Shown here: piece by piece, positions 55,874 to 64,000 of the stretch
Layout: every line of letters starts with the position of its first letter
Position numbering within the stretch: the first letter of the stretch is position 1
Origin: Pseudomonas iridis
Lineage (GTDB): Bacteria; Pseudomonadota; Gammaproteobacteria; Pseudomonadales; Pseudomonadaceae
Assembly: GCF_017980685.1 (NCBI RefSeq)
Contig: NZ_JACXXO010000004.1
Span: 124,001 to 188,000, forward strand
Direction of reading: 5' to 3'
DNA: 64,000 nt
The notes under the pieces: model-generated
Databases searched by the model: none
What the model was told of the DNA's origin: nothing
The model's input: only the letters and a program-made list of their open reading frames with translations
Translations under genes and position numbers: made by a program

Positions 55874-56938
55874 ATGTTCCGTCCCAAGCTGTTGTTCACC
55901 AGCCTTGCCGCCATCGCCCTAGGCGCCTGCTCGCCGCAGGATCCGCAAGCCGTTACCTCGGCGGCCATCGCCAAATCGGTGATCCTGCCGACCTACACGC
56001 GCTGGGCCGAGGCCGACAAGCAACTGGCCGTCAGCGCCCTCGCCTACTGCCAGGGCAAAGAGACGCTGGAAACCGCCCGCGCTGACTTCCTCCACGCCCA
56101 GAAAGCCTGGGCCGAGCTGCAACCGTTGCTGATCGGGCCACTGGCCGAGGGCAACCGTTCCTGGCAGGTGCAGTTCTGGCCCGACAAGAAAAACCTCGTC
56201 GGCCGTCAGGTCGAGCAACTGGTCCTCGCGCAACCGCAGATCGACGCCGCCGCACTGGCCAAATCGAGCGTCGTGGTGCAAGGCCTGTCGGCGTACGAAT
56301 ACATCCTGTTCGACGCCAAGCCAGACGTCGCCAACGCGGAGCAGAAAGCCAAATACTGCCCATTGCTGATCGCCATCGGCGAACGCCAGAAGCAATTGGC
56401 CGAAGAAATTCTGCAAGGCTGGAACAACACCGACGGCATGCTCGCGCAGATGAGCAAGTTCCCCAACCAGCGCTACGCCGACTCCCACGAAGCGATCGCC
56501 GATCTGCTGCGTGTGCAGGTCACCGCACTCGACACCCTGAAGAAAAAACTCGGCACGCCGATGGGCCGTCAGAGCAAAGGTGTGCCGCAGCCATTCCAGG
56601 CTGATGCGTGGCGCAGCCAGTCGTCAATGACCGCGCTGCAAGCCAGCCTCGCCGCCGCCAAAACCGTTTGGGAAGGCGTCGACAACAAAGGCCTGCGCGG
56701 TCTGTTGCCGGCTGAGCAAAAGCCACTGGCGGACAAGATCGATGCTGCCTACGCAGCGTCGCTGAAACTGTTCGACAGCACCCAGCGTTCGCTCGGCGAA
56801 ATGCTTGAAGACGACGCGGGTCGTCAGCAACTCAACGATATCTACGACAGCCTCAACGTCGTCCATCGCCTGCACGAAGGCGAACTGGCCAAGGCGCTGG
56901 GCATTCAACTGGGCTTCAACGCCAACGACGGTGACTGA
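55874..56938 (+). CDS. Second imelysin-family lipoprotein
   Basis: 354 residues; lipoprotein signal LLFTSLAAIALGAC. The imelysin fold is suggested by AWAELQPLLIGPLAEGNRSW, QVQFWPDKKNL and QGLSAYEYILFD. The last of these replaces the GXHXXE metal motif, so the His is missing. It is therefore a degenerate imelysin, as expected for the second copy in such clusters. It sits 27 bp after the DHOR gene and is in the same operon. A role in periplasmic iron transfer is inferred. Confidence 0.87.
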   Translation: MFRPKLLFTSLAAIALGACSPQDPQAVTSAAIAKSVILPTYTRWAEADKQLAVSALAYCQGKETLETARADFLHAQKAWAELQPLLIGPLAEGNRSWQVQFWPDKKNLVGRQVEQLVLAQPQIDAAALAKSSVVVQGLSAYEYILFDAKPDVANAEQKAKYCPLLIAIGERQKQLAEEILQGWNNTDGMLAQMSKFPNQRYADSHEAIADLLRVQVTALDTLKKKLGTPMGRQSKGVPQPFQADAWRSQSSMTALQASLAAAKTVWEGVDNKGLRGLLPAEQKPLADKIDAAYAASLKLFDSTQRSLGEMLEDDAGRQQLNDIYDSLNVVHRLHEGELAKALGIQLGFNANDGD

Positions 56939-56952
56939 TGAGGGCAAGTGCC

Positions 56953-58053
56953 ATGCTGCGACGCCAGGCTCTGACTTTAGGTAGTTTGCTGCTGGGAGCA
57001 GTGACGCTGGGCGGCTGGACGCTGTTCAAACGCAAGGATCAGAGCCCGCTGCTGCTGTCGGCTCGCGACGATACCGACGGCAAACACTACGCCGTCGGCT
57101 ATCGGCTGGATGGCACGCGCGTGTTCGCCACCCAGGTGGGTCAGCGCTGCCACGACATCATCAATCATCCGACGCTTGCGATTGCGCTGTTCGTCGCCCG
57201 CCGGCCGGGGACCGAAAGCTACCTGATCGACCTGCGTGACGGCACGTTGCTGCAAACCGTGACGTCGCAGCCGAACCGGCACTTCTACGGCCACGCCGTG
57301 GTGCACAAGGACGGCGAATACCTGTACGCCACCGAGAACGACACCACCGATCCGGGTCGTGGCCTGCTCGGGGCGTACAGGTTCGAAGGCGAGCGGCTGG
57401 TGCACAGCGGCGAGATTTCCACCCATGGTCTCGGTCCGCACCAGGTGTCGTGGATGCCCGACGGCGAGACGCTGGTGGTGGCCAACGGCGGGATTCGGAC
57501 CGAGGCGGAAAGCCGCGTCGACATGAACCTCAGCGCCATGGAGCCGAGCCTGGTCCTGATGCAACGCGACGGCACCCTGCTGAGCAAGGAAACCCTCGCC
57601 CAGCAGATGAACAGCGTGCGCCACCTGGGGATTGCCAGCGACGGCACCATCGTCGCCGGCCAGCAATTCATGGGCGCGTCACACGAGCGCTCGGAGCTGC
57701 TGGCGATCAAACGTCCGGGGCAACCGTTCGTGGCGTTCCCGGTGCCGGAGCATCAGTTGCAGTCGATGGGTCACTACACCGCCAGCGTCGCGGTGCACAG
57801 CGACCTGCGACTGGTGGCGCTGACCGCCCCGCGTGGTAACCGCTTTTTCATCTGGGATCTGGACAGCGGCGAAGTCCGCCTCGACGCACCGCTGCCCGAT
57901 TGCGCCGGCGTCGGTGCGGTGCAGGACGGCTTTGTCGTGACCTCGGGTCAGGGGCGTTGCCGCTACTACGATTGCCGTCAGGCTGAACTGCTGGCCAAGC
58001 CGCTGGAATTACCGGCAGGGCTCTGGGACAACCATCTCCACCTGATGGCGTGA
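56953..58053 (+). CDS. DUF1513 family periplasmic beta-propeller
   Basis: 366 residues from ATG 56953, chosen for GAGGG upstream; ATG 56938, overlapping the previous stop, is an alternative. A hydrophobic leader (LRRQALTLGSLLLGAVTLGG) looks Tat-like, with RR near the start. The body has propeller-type motifs: RHFYGHAVVHKDGEYLYATE, GLGPHQVSWMPDGETLVVAN and SVRHLGIASDGTIV. DUF1513 proteins regularly end imelysin/DHOR operons. Their function is unknown, probably in iron uptake. Confidence 0.87.
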   Translation: MLRRQALTLGSLLLGAVTLGGWTLFKRKDQSPLLLSARDDTDGKHYAVGYRLDGTRVFATQVGQRCHDIINHPTLAIALFVARRPGTESYLIDLRDGTLLQTVTSQPNRHFYGHAVVHKDGEYLYATENDTTDPGRGLLGAYRFEGERLVHSGEISTHGLGPHQVSWMPDGETLVVANGGIRTEAESRVDMNLSAMEPSLVLMQRDGTLLSKETLAQQMNSVRHLGIASDGTIVAGQQFMGASHERSELLAIKRPGQPFVAFPVPEHQLQSMGHYTASVAVHSDLRLVALTAPRGNRFFIWDLDSGEVRLDAPLPDCAGVGAVQDGFVVTSGQGRCRYYDCRQAELLAKPLELPAGLWDNHLHLMA

Positions 58054-58062
58054 AACGCCCTT

Positions 58063-58139
58063 AAAAGATCGCAGCCTGCGGCAGCTCCTACATTGGAATG
58101 CAACTCCCTGTAGGAGCTGCCGCAGGCTGCGATCTTTTT
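58063..58139. repeat. REP inverted pair, likely terminator of the iron cluster
   Basis: AAAAGATCGCAGCCTGCGGC followed by AGCTCCTACA, mirrored by TGTAGGAGCTGCCGCAGGCT and GCGATCTTTTT. It begins 10 bp after the stop and ends in T residues. Confidence 0.88.
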
Positions 58140-58233
58140 CCATTCCCTGTAAAAACTGCCAGTTGGAATCACCCCTGTACTCGGAGTAATGTTGCCCGCC
58201 TGTCTCACCTGATTTATCCAAGGAACTGGAAAT

Positions 58234-59382
58234 ATGCTGCGTCGCCGCATGCTGATCATGTTGGGTGTTGTTTTGCTGATTGTCCTGGTGCTGGGCGGTT
58301 ACAAAGCCTTTTCGATTTACACCATGGTTCAAGGCTTCTCCAAGCCGAAACCGCCGATCAGCGTAGCCGTGGCCACCGCCAGCGAGCGCCCGTGGCAGAT
58401 GCGTTTGCCCACCGTCGGCAGCCTCAAGGCCCTGCAAGGCGTCGACCTGAGCCTGGAATCCTCCGGCACCGTCACCGAGCTCAAATTCGAATCAGGGCAG
58501 AAGGTCAAGGCCGGGCAACCGCTGCTGCAACTCGACAGCGCCGTTGAAGCCGCTCTGCTGGAGACCGCCAAAGCCGACCTGGGCCTGGCGCAACTGGACT
58601 TCGGGCGTGGCAGCCAACTGATCGACAGTCGCGCCATTTCCAAAGGTGAATACGACCGACTCTCGGCGGTTCTGCAAAAGGAGCGGGCCACGGTCAATCA
58701 GCTCAACGCAGCGCTGGCGAAAAAACGCATCCTCGCACCGTTCAGCGGCACCATCGGCATCCGTCAGGTCGACGTCGGCGACTACCTCGCCAGCGGCACC
58801 AAAATTGCCACTTTGCAGGACCTGAGCAGCCTCTACGCCGACTTCTATATGCCTGAACAATCGGTGCCGAAACTGGCCATCGGCCAACCGGTGAATATCT
58901 CGGCCGCCGCTTACCCCGGGCAGGTTTTTTCAGGGAAGATCAGCGCGATCAACCCGCTCGTCGAAAGCACCACGCGTAACGTGCTGGTCCGCGCCACCCT
59001 GGCCAACCCCGACGGCAAACTGTTGCCGGGCATGTTCGCCAGCCTCGAAGTGCTGCTGCCCGATCCGCAGAAACACATCGTGGTGCCGGAAAGCGCGATC
59101 ACCTACACCCTCTACGGCAACTCGATCTACGTGGTCGGGCAGAAGAAAGCCGAGGACGGCAGCCTCGAAAAAGACGACAAGGGCCAACCAGTGCTGATTG
59201 CCGAGCGGCGCTTCATCGAAACCGGTGAACGCCGCGATGGGCTGGTGATGATCAACAAGGGCGTGCAGAGCGGCGAACACGTGGTGACGGCCGGCCAGAT
59301 CAAACTGGACAACGGCGCGCACATTGCCATCAGCGACGACAAGACCCTCGGCGAGCAGAACAGTCCGCCCCGCGCCGACTGA
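58234..59382 (+). CDS. mexV: RND efflux periplasmic adaptor, MexV-like
   Basis: 382 residues. An N-terminal anchor (IMLGVVLLIVLVLGGYKAF) is followed by the lipoyl/barrel-sandwich halves (GVDLSLESSGTVTELKFESG and QKVKAGQPLLQLDSA, then APFSGTIGIRQVDVGDYLAS), a hairpin and the beta-barrel with NVLVRATLANPDGKLLPGMF. It connects the RND pump to an outer-membrane channel. It is followed 13 bp later by the pump gene. No outer-membrane channel gene follows, as with MexVW, which uses OprM. The match to MexV rests on gene order (icmP ... mexVW ... inaA) and pattern. Confidence 0.87.
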   Translation: MLRRRMLIMLGVVLLIVLVLGGYKAFSIYTMVQGFSKPKPPISVAVATASERPWQMRLPTVGSLKALQGVDLSLESSGTVTELKFESGQKVKAGQPLLQLDSAVEAALLETAKADLGLAQLDFGRGSQLIDSRAISKGEYDRLSAVLQKERATVNQLNAALAKKRILAPFSGTIGIRQVDVGDYLASGTKIATLQDLSSLYADFYMPEQSVPKLAIGQPVNISAAAYPGQVFSGKISAINPLVESTTRNVLVRATLANPDGKLLPGMFASLEVLLPDPQKHIVVPESAITYTLYGNSIYVVGQKKAEDGSLEKDDKGQPVLIAERRFIETGERRDGLVMINKGVQSGEHVVTAGQIKLDNGAHIAISDDKTLGEQNSPPRAD

Positions 59383-59395
59383 TCAAGGAATCCCC

Positions 59396-62300
59396 ATGGC
59401 TTTTACCGACCCGTTCATCCGCCGCCCGGTGCTCGCCACCGTGGTCAGCCTGCTGATTGTGCTGCTGGGCTTCCAGGCCTGGAGCAAGCTGCCGCTGCGC
59501 CAATACCCGCAAATGGAAAACGCCCTGATCACGGTGACCACCGCCTACCCCGGGGCCAACGCCGAAACCATTCAGGGCTATATCACCCAGCCGATGCAGC
59601 AGAGTCTGGCCAGCGCCGAGGGCATCGACTACATGACCTCGGTCAGTCGCCAGAACTTCTCGGTGATTTCGATTTACGCGCGCATCGGTTCCAACACCGA
59701 CCGCCTGTTCACCGAGTTGCTGGCCAAGGCCAACGAAGTCAAAAACCAACTGCCACAAGACGCCGAAGACCCGGTACTGAGCAAGGAGTCCGCCGACGCC
59801 TCGGCGCTGATGTACATCAGCTTCTTCAGCAAGGATCTGAGCAACCCGCAGATCACCGACTATCTGTCACGGGTGATCCAGCCAAAACTGGCAACCCTGC
59901 CAGGCATGGCCGAGGCGGAGATCCTCGGCAATCAGGTATTCGCCATGCGCCTGTGGCTTGATCCGGTGAAGCTCGCCGGTTTCGGCCTCAGCGCCAGCGA
60001 CGTGACCAACGCCGTGCGCCAGTACAACTTCCTCTCCGCCGCCGGCGAGGTAAAAGGCGAGTACGTGGTCACCAGCATCAACGCCAACACTGAATTAAAG
60101 TCCGCCGAAGCCTTCGCGGCGATTCCGCTGAAGGTCAGTGGCGACAGCCGCGTGTTGCTCAGCGATGTCGCGCGGGTCGAAATGGGCGCGGAAAATTACG
60201 ACTCGATCAGCTCGTTCGGCGGCACGCCCTCGGTGTATATCGGCATCAAGGCCACGCCGGGGGCCAACCCGCTGGATGTGATCAAGGAAGTGCGCAAGAT
60301 CATGCCGGAGCTGGAGGCGCAGCTGCCGCCGAATCTCAAGAGCGAGATCGCCTACGACGCCACGCTGTTCATTCAGGCCTCCATCGATGAAGTGGTGAAA
60401 ACCCTGTTCGAGGCGGTGCTGATTGTCATCGTCGTGGTGTTCCTGTTCCTCGGCGCACTGCGTTCGGTGGTGATCCCGGTGGTGACCATTCCACTGTCGA
60501 TGATCGGCGTGATGTTCTTCATGCAGATGATGGGCTACTCGATCAACCTGCTGACCCTGTTGGCGATGGTGCTGGCCATCGGCCTGGTGGTCGACGATGC
60601 GATTGTCGTGGTGGAGAACATCCACCGACATATCGAGGAAGGAAAAACCCCGTTTGACGCAGCGCTTGAGGGCGCGCGTGAAATCGCCATGCCGGTGGTG
60701 TCGATGACCATCACCCTGGCGGCGGTGTATGCGCCAATCGGTTTCCTCACCGGGCTGACCGGAGCGCTGTTCAAAGAGTTCGCGCTGACCCTGGCCGGCG
60801 CCGTGGTGATTTCCGGCGTCGTCGCCCTGACACTGTCACCGATGATGTGTGCGTTTTTGCTGCGCCACGAGGAAAACCCCACAGGCCTGGCGCATCGACT
60901 CGACCGCGTCTTCGACAGCCTCAAGCGTCGCTACCAGAGCACCCTGCATGGCACGTTGAACACCCGCCCGGTGGTGCTGGTGTTCGCCTTGATTGTGCTG
61001 TGCCTGATCCCGGTGTTCCTCAAGTTCACCAAATCGGAACTGGCGCCGGACGAAGACCAGGGCATCATTTTCATGATTGCCACCGCCCCGCAGCCAACCA
61101 ACCTCGATTACCTGAGCACCTACACCGACGAATTCATCAAGATTTTCAAGGAGTTTCCGGAGTACTACTCCTCGTTCCAGATCAACGGCTACAACGGCGT
61201 ACAGGCGGGCATTGGCGGGTTCCTGCTCAAGCCCTGGAATGAGCGCAGCCGTACCCAGATGGAAATCCTGCCCGAGGTGCAAGGCAAACTGCAGAACATT
61301 CCGGGCTTGCAGATTTTCGGCTTCAACCTGCCCTCCCTGCCCGGCACAGGTGAAGGCTTGCCATTCGAGTTTGTGATCAACACGGCCAACGACTACGAAC
61401 TGCTGCTGCAAGTGGCCGACCGGATCAAGAAACGCGCCATGGAGTCAGGCAAGTTTGCCTTCGTCGACCTCGATCTGGCGTTCGACAAACCGGAAGTGGT
61501 GGTCGACATCGACCGCGCCAAAGCGGCGCAGATGGGCGTGTCGATGCAGGATCTGGGCGGCACCCTGGCGACGTTGCTCGGTGAGGCAGAAATCAACCGC
61601 TTCACCATCGAAGGGCGCAGCTACAAGGTCATCGCCCAGGTCGAACGCCCCTTCCGTGACAACCCGGACTGGCTGAATAACTACTACGTGAAAAACACCC
61701 AGGGCGAGTTGCTGCCGCTGTCGACGCTGATCAAGGTCAGCGACCGCGCACGACCGCGTCAACTCAACCAGTTCCAACAGCTCAACGCGGCGAAGATCTC
61801 TGGTTTCCCGTTGGTGAGCATGGGCGAGGCGATCGACACCGTATTGCAGATCGCCCGGGAAGAGGCGCCGGCCGGGTTCGCGTTCGACTATGGCGGCGCA
61901 TCCAGGCAATTCGTGCAGGAAGGCAGTGCCTTGTGGGTGACGTTCGCGCTGGCGCTGGCGATCATTTTCCTGGTGCTGGCGGCGCAGTTCGAAAGTTTCC
62001 GTGATCCCTTGGTGATTCTGGTGACGGTGCCGCTGTCGATCTGCGGAGCGCTGATCCCGCTGTTCCTCGGCTGGTCGAGCATGAACATCTACACCCAGGT
62101 CGGCCTGGTGACGTTGATCGGGCTGATCAGCAAGCACGGGATCCTGATCGTCGAGTTCGCCAACCAGTTACGCAAGGACAAGGGCCTGTCGGCACGTGAA
62201 GCGGTCGAAGAGGCCGCAGCGATTCGGCTACGACCGGTGTTGATGACCACGGCAGCGATGGTGTTCGGCATGGTGCCGCTGATTCTGGCGAACGGCGCAG

Positions 62301-62431
62301 GGGCCGTCAGCCGGTTTGATATCGGGATGGTGATTGCGACGGGGATGTCGATCGGAACGTTGTTTACGCTGTTTGTGCTGCCGTGTATTTACACACTGCT
62401 GGCGAAACCTGATCCCAAACAAACCCAATAA
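59396..62431 (+). CDS. mexW: RND multidrug efflux pump, MexW-like
   Basis: 1011 residues from ATG 59396, with AAGGA upstream. It starts MAFTDPFIRRPVLATVVSLL and has the HAE1 RND layout: 12 membrane helices in two sets of six, with two large periplasmic loops. Motifs include GIDYMTSVSRQNFSVISIYA, FLGALRSVVIPVVTIPLSMI, and AIGLVVDDAIVVVENIHRHI with the proton-relay Asp pair (VVDDA) in helix 4. Lys in helix 10 is expected in the ISKHGILIVEFANQLRK region. It exports drugs by proton exchange. Substrates are not readable; MexVW handles several antibiotics when overproduced. Confidence 0.9.
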   Translation: MAFTDPFIRRPVLATVVSLLIVLLGFQAWSKLPLRQYPQMENALITVTTAYPGANAETIQGYITQPMQQSLASAEGIDYMTSVSRQNFSVISIYARIGSNTDRLFTELLAKANEVKNQLPQDAEDPVLSKESADASALMYISFFSKDLSNPQITDYLSRVIQPKLATLPGMAEAEILGNQVFAMRLWLDPVKLAGFGLSASDVTNAVRQYNFLSAAGEVKGEYVVTSINANTELKSAEAFAAIPLKVSGDSRVLLSDVARVEMGAENYDSISSFGGTPSVYIGIKATPGANPLDVIKEVRKIMPELEAQLPPNLKSEIAYDATLFIQASIDEVVKTLFEAVLIVIVVVFLFLGALRSVVIPVVTIPLSMIGVMFFMQMMGYSINLLTLLAMVLAIGLVVDDAIVVVENIHRHIEEGKTPFDAALEGAREIAMPVVSMTITLAAVYAPIGFLTGLTGALFKEFALTLAGAVVISGVVALTLSPMMCAFLLRHEENPTGLAHRLDRVFDSLKRRYQSTLHGTLNTRPVVLVFALIVLCLIPVFLKFTKSELAPDEDQGIIFMIATAPQPTNLDYLSTYTDEFIKIFKEFPEYYSSFQINGYNGVQAGIGGFLLKPWNERSRTQMEILPEVQGKLQNIPGLQIFGFNLPSLPGTGEGLPFEFVINTANDYELLLQVADRIKKRAMESGKFAFVDLDLAFDKPEVVVDIDRAKAAQMGVSMQDLGGTLATLLGEAEINRFTIEGRSYKVIAQVERPFRDNPDWLNNYYVKNTQGELLPLSTLIKVSDRARPRQLNQFQQLNAAKISGFPLVSMGEAIDTVLQIAREEAPAGFAFDYGGASRQFVQEGSALWVTFALALAIIFLVLAAQFESFRDPLVILVTVPLSICGALIPLFLGWSSMNIYTQVGLVTLIGLISKHGILIVEFANQLRKDKGLSAREAVEEAAAIRLRPVLMTTAAMVFGMVPLILANGAGAVSRFDIGMVIATGMSIGTLFTLFVLPCIYTLLAKPDPKQTQ

Positions 62432-62434
62432 CCA

Positions 62435-62524
62435 TGTGGGAGCGAGCCTGCTCGCGAATAGGGTGTGTCAAATTACATGGATGTTGACTGACACGCCCTC
62501 TTCGCGAGCAGGCTCGCTCCCACA
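62435..62524. repeat. REP inverted pair
   Basis: TGTGGGAGCGAGCCTGCTCG continuing CGAA, mirrored by TTCGCGAGCAGGCTCG and CTCCCACA, just after the pump gene. Confidence 0.9.
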
Positions 62525-62559
62525 GGGGCCGGGGTGAACCTTGATAAAGCACAATAAAA

Positions 62560-62588
62560 AAGGCCTCGCATCTGCGAGGCCTTTCATT
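62560..62588. terminator. Bidirectional terminator between convergent genes
   Basis: AAAAAAGGCCTCGC, loop ATCT, GCGAGGCCTTT. A or T runs on both sides fit use by both the pump gene and the minus-strand operon. Confidence 0.88.
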
Positions 62589-62603
62589 TGGGCTTTAATC
62601 GGT

Positions 62604-62831
62604 TCAACTTTGTGGCCTCATGCCTTGAGTCAGTCCGAACATGAACAACAACAAATCATGATCGGGTTGAGTTGCCACGGAGGCTTTCGCCACCCGTGGT
62701 ACTGCGCAGTGCGCATCCGTGGTGGATGCGCCGAGAACCTGCATGCGCGGCTGCTCCCAGGCAGCCACCGCCAGTGAAGCAACTGCCAAGGCTCCTACCA
62801 AAAACAAACCTCGTGCAATTTCGAGTTTCAT
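62604..62831 (-). CDS. Small exported protein downstream of inaA
   Basis: 75 residues. The hydrophobic leader (LEIARGLFLVGALAVASLAV) ending in AAW suggests a signal peptide or anchor. The short mature part is polar and has one Cys (AHCAVPRVAKAS). It starts two bases after the inaA stop and is thus in the same operon. A small gene in this place is also present in P. aeruginosa (PA4377, as I recall). Function unknown. Confidence 0.75.
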   Translation of the reverse strand: MKLEIARGLFLVGALAVASLAVAAWEQPRMQVLGASTTDAHCAVPRVAKASVATQPDHDLLLFMFGLTQGMRPQS

Positions 62832-62833
62832 CG

Positions 62834-63550
62834 CTATAAACCTTTGATAGCGCTGCCAAACGCCGTCTCGTAAAAGTAGACGAGTTTTTTCCAGTCCGCG
62901 TCGCGGAACGACGAGTGGCGACGCAGTTGCTTCATGTCATGGGAAGCGGCGCGATAAGCGGTCAGACGCTGGCGACATTTCTCAAGATCGATCAAAGCGA
63001 CTTCAACGGTGGCCGACTCGCCTTCGCCCGTCACCCGTACAAAAACGTGCTTGATGTAGATGCAGCTGTGCTGCCAGCGGCCCTTGTGCATACGCGCCAG
63101 GTTTTCGGCCAGATCCTTGAGCACACGCTCATAGACCGCGTCGCCGCACTGATCACGACCACCGGCAGACGCCAGCCAGTGTTCCAGTTCCTGGAAACCG
63201 TCCAGAGATTTGGTCACCAGCAGAGCGCGCCACTTGTGCTGGGGATCAGGCTGGGCACCGCAGAAAACGATTTGCGGCACGCGCACGCCGAGTTTGGTGA
63301 CACCGGTCAGGGCATCCAGCTCGCGCAGGACAGTCGGGCGTCCGAACGGATGCAGCCAACTGCGATAAATGTGACCGGTCTGGCGTTTGGCATACAGCAA
63401 CTGGCCATCGCGACCAACGATCCGTTGCACGCCACTTTCGCCGCCACGGCGCACATTGGGTTCTTCGACCCACTCACCGCGCTGACTCCAGTAGTAGTCG
63501 AAACTTTCCTGAGGCGTCACTTGCGCGTCTGCTGCCATTTGCACTGCCAT
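62834..63550 (-). CDS. inaA: Lipopolysaccharide-kinase-like protein InaA
   Basis: 238 residues; GAGG precedes the ATG. The fold is of the RIO/KdkA-WaaP kinase type: YAKRQTGHIYRSWLHPFGRP, NLARMHKGRWQHSCIYIKHV, then VALIDLEKCRQRLTAYRAAS (the ILD-type Asp). It probably phosphorylates a heptose or another LPS sugar, or acts as a stress protein; in Pseudomonas InaA is known from weak-acid induction. It overlaps neither neighbour but is separated from the methyltransferase stop by only three bases. Confidence 0.87.
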   Translation of the reverse strand: MAVQMAADAQVTPQESFDYYWSQRGEWVEEPNVRRGGESGVQRIVGRDGQLLYAKRQTGHIYRSWLHPFGRPTVLRELDALTGVTKLGVRVPQIVFCGAQPDPQHKWRALLVTKSLDGFQELEHWLASAGGRDQCGDAVYERVLKDLAENLARMHKGRWQHSCIYIKHVFVRVTGEGESATVEVALIDLEKCRQRLTAYRAASHDMKQLRRHSSFRDADWKKLVYFYETAFGSAIKGL

Positions 63551-63553
63551 CCT

Positions 63554-64000
63554 TTACCTCTTGCGTAATACGTAAACTCGCCACATCGCATAGAGCGGAA
63601 TAAAGTCGAGTTGTTCCTGAATGCGGAAACCCGCGGTTTCAAATTCTTTTTCGATCGTAGCCGCCGGAATCAAAAAGCGATTCTGGTAGTCACGGTTGGG
63701 ACGAACCTTCTCCGCACGCTTGCGTTTCCATGCCTTGAAATTGCCGTCGACCCACAACGACACGATCACGCTGTCACGGGTAACGCGCTCGAACTCGCGC
63801 AGAATCGCCAGACGGTGCTCGGCTTCTCCGATGTGGTGGAGCAAGCGCATGCAGAAAATGCTGTCGACGGCGTTATCTGGCAGAGCAATATCGAAAGCGG
63901 AGGTGTGCAAAGGTTGCACCCGTTTCACCACATCCGCCGGTTGTCCTTCCAACGCGGTCTTGATCATCGACTCGGAGTTGTCCGCACCGATAATCACCCG
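63554..64000 (-). CDS. SAM-dependent methyltransferase (5' end beyond window)
   Basis: The frame is open from the right edge to the TAA at 63554; about 148 codons are visible. They start RVIIGADNSESMI, the GADNS segment after motif I of a class I methyltransferase. The SAM-binding GXGXG itself is therefore to the right of the window. Later marks are DNAVDSIFCMRLLHHIGEAE and REFERVTRDSVIVSLWVDGN, then an FIPLYAMWRVYVLRKR end. A methyltransferase precedes inaA in P. aeruginosa also (PA4379, as I recall). Substrate unknown. Confidence 0.85.
   Translation of the reverse strand, partial: RVIIGADNSESMIKTALEGQPADVVKRVQPLHTSAFDIALPDNAVDSIFCMRLLHHIGEAEHRLAILREFERVTRDSVIVSLWVDGNFKAWKRKRAEKVRPNRDYQNRFLIPAATIEKEFETAGFRIQEQLDFIPLYAMWRVYVLRKR

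Overview
The window looks like chromosome from a GC-rich gamma-proteobacterium of the Pseudomonas fluorescens group. Evidence is the density of REP-type hairpins, the recognisable Pseudomonas core genes (pykA, mifSR, pobA/pobR, sodB, bifA, icmP, a MexVW-type pump, inaA) and two blocks whose order, as I recall it, matches P. aeruginosa PAO1. These are pykA / enoyl-CoA hydratase / ferredoxin reductase / GGDEF protein / fumarase (about PA4329-PA4333) and epimerase / argP / ACT protein / LysE exporter / sodB / bifA / icmP / mexVW / inaA (about PA4361-PA4379).

Left part (1-24.4 kb): a Tc (toxin complex) insecticidal-toxin locus is interleaved with housekeeping genes. On the minus strand lie a large protein of Ig-like repeats (5996-9088), a TcaA-like N-terminal half of the A component (2161-5847) and a TcaB-like second half that runs off the left edge (1-2130). 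On the plus strand, separated by core genes, lie a delta-60 repeat propeller protein (12898-14196) and a TcaC/TcdB-type B component (19605-24113), followed directly by a frameshifted, truncated TcC (RHS-type) remnant. Each of the four transcription units starts 66-101 bp downstream of a near-perfect 20-bp palindrome that resembles a LuxR-type lux box (ACCTGTCAGATCTGACAGGT in its perfect form). I regard this shared operator, tying together the toxin genes and two uncharacterised repeat proteins, as the most interesting observation in the window. No luxR or luxI gene is present here.

Middle (24.4-45 kb): MifS/MifR and the alpha-ketoglutarate permease KgtP with a sigma-54 promoter; a tiny secreted protein made of 13-residue repeats; a flavin reductase-like protein; an AraC regulator; an arginine-transaminase-branch pair (2-ketoarginine decarboxylase and aldehyde dehydrogenase) with a divergent LysR gene; a LysR / MBL-fold / NAD(P)-binding group; the pobR-pobA pair; a DHA2-type drug exporter; and a periplasmic double-cache protein.

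Right part (45-64 kb): the second conserved core block. It includes ArgP with an amino-acid exporter, Fe-SOD, the c-di-GMP phosphodiesterase BifA, an apparent iron-uptake cluster (IcmP imelysin, di-heme oxidoreductase, second imelysin, DUF1513 propeller) preceded by a Fur-like palindrome, a MexVW-type RND pump, and a minus-strand methyltransferase-inaA-small protein operon that runs off the right edge.

The intergenic DNA is rich in repeats: at least ten REP inverted pairs, four 160-220 bp elements bounded by inverted CCCTCACCC...CTCTCCC arms, and two clusters of AAGCTTCAAG-like short repeats. A DUF6124 gene at 9546 has an unusual potentially structured leader with competing complementary segments.
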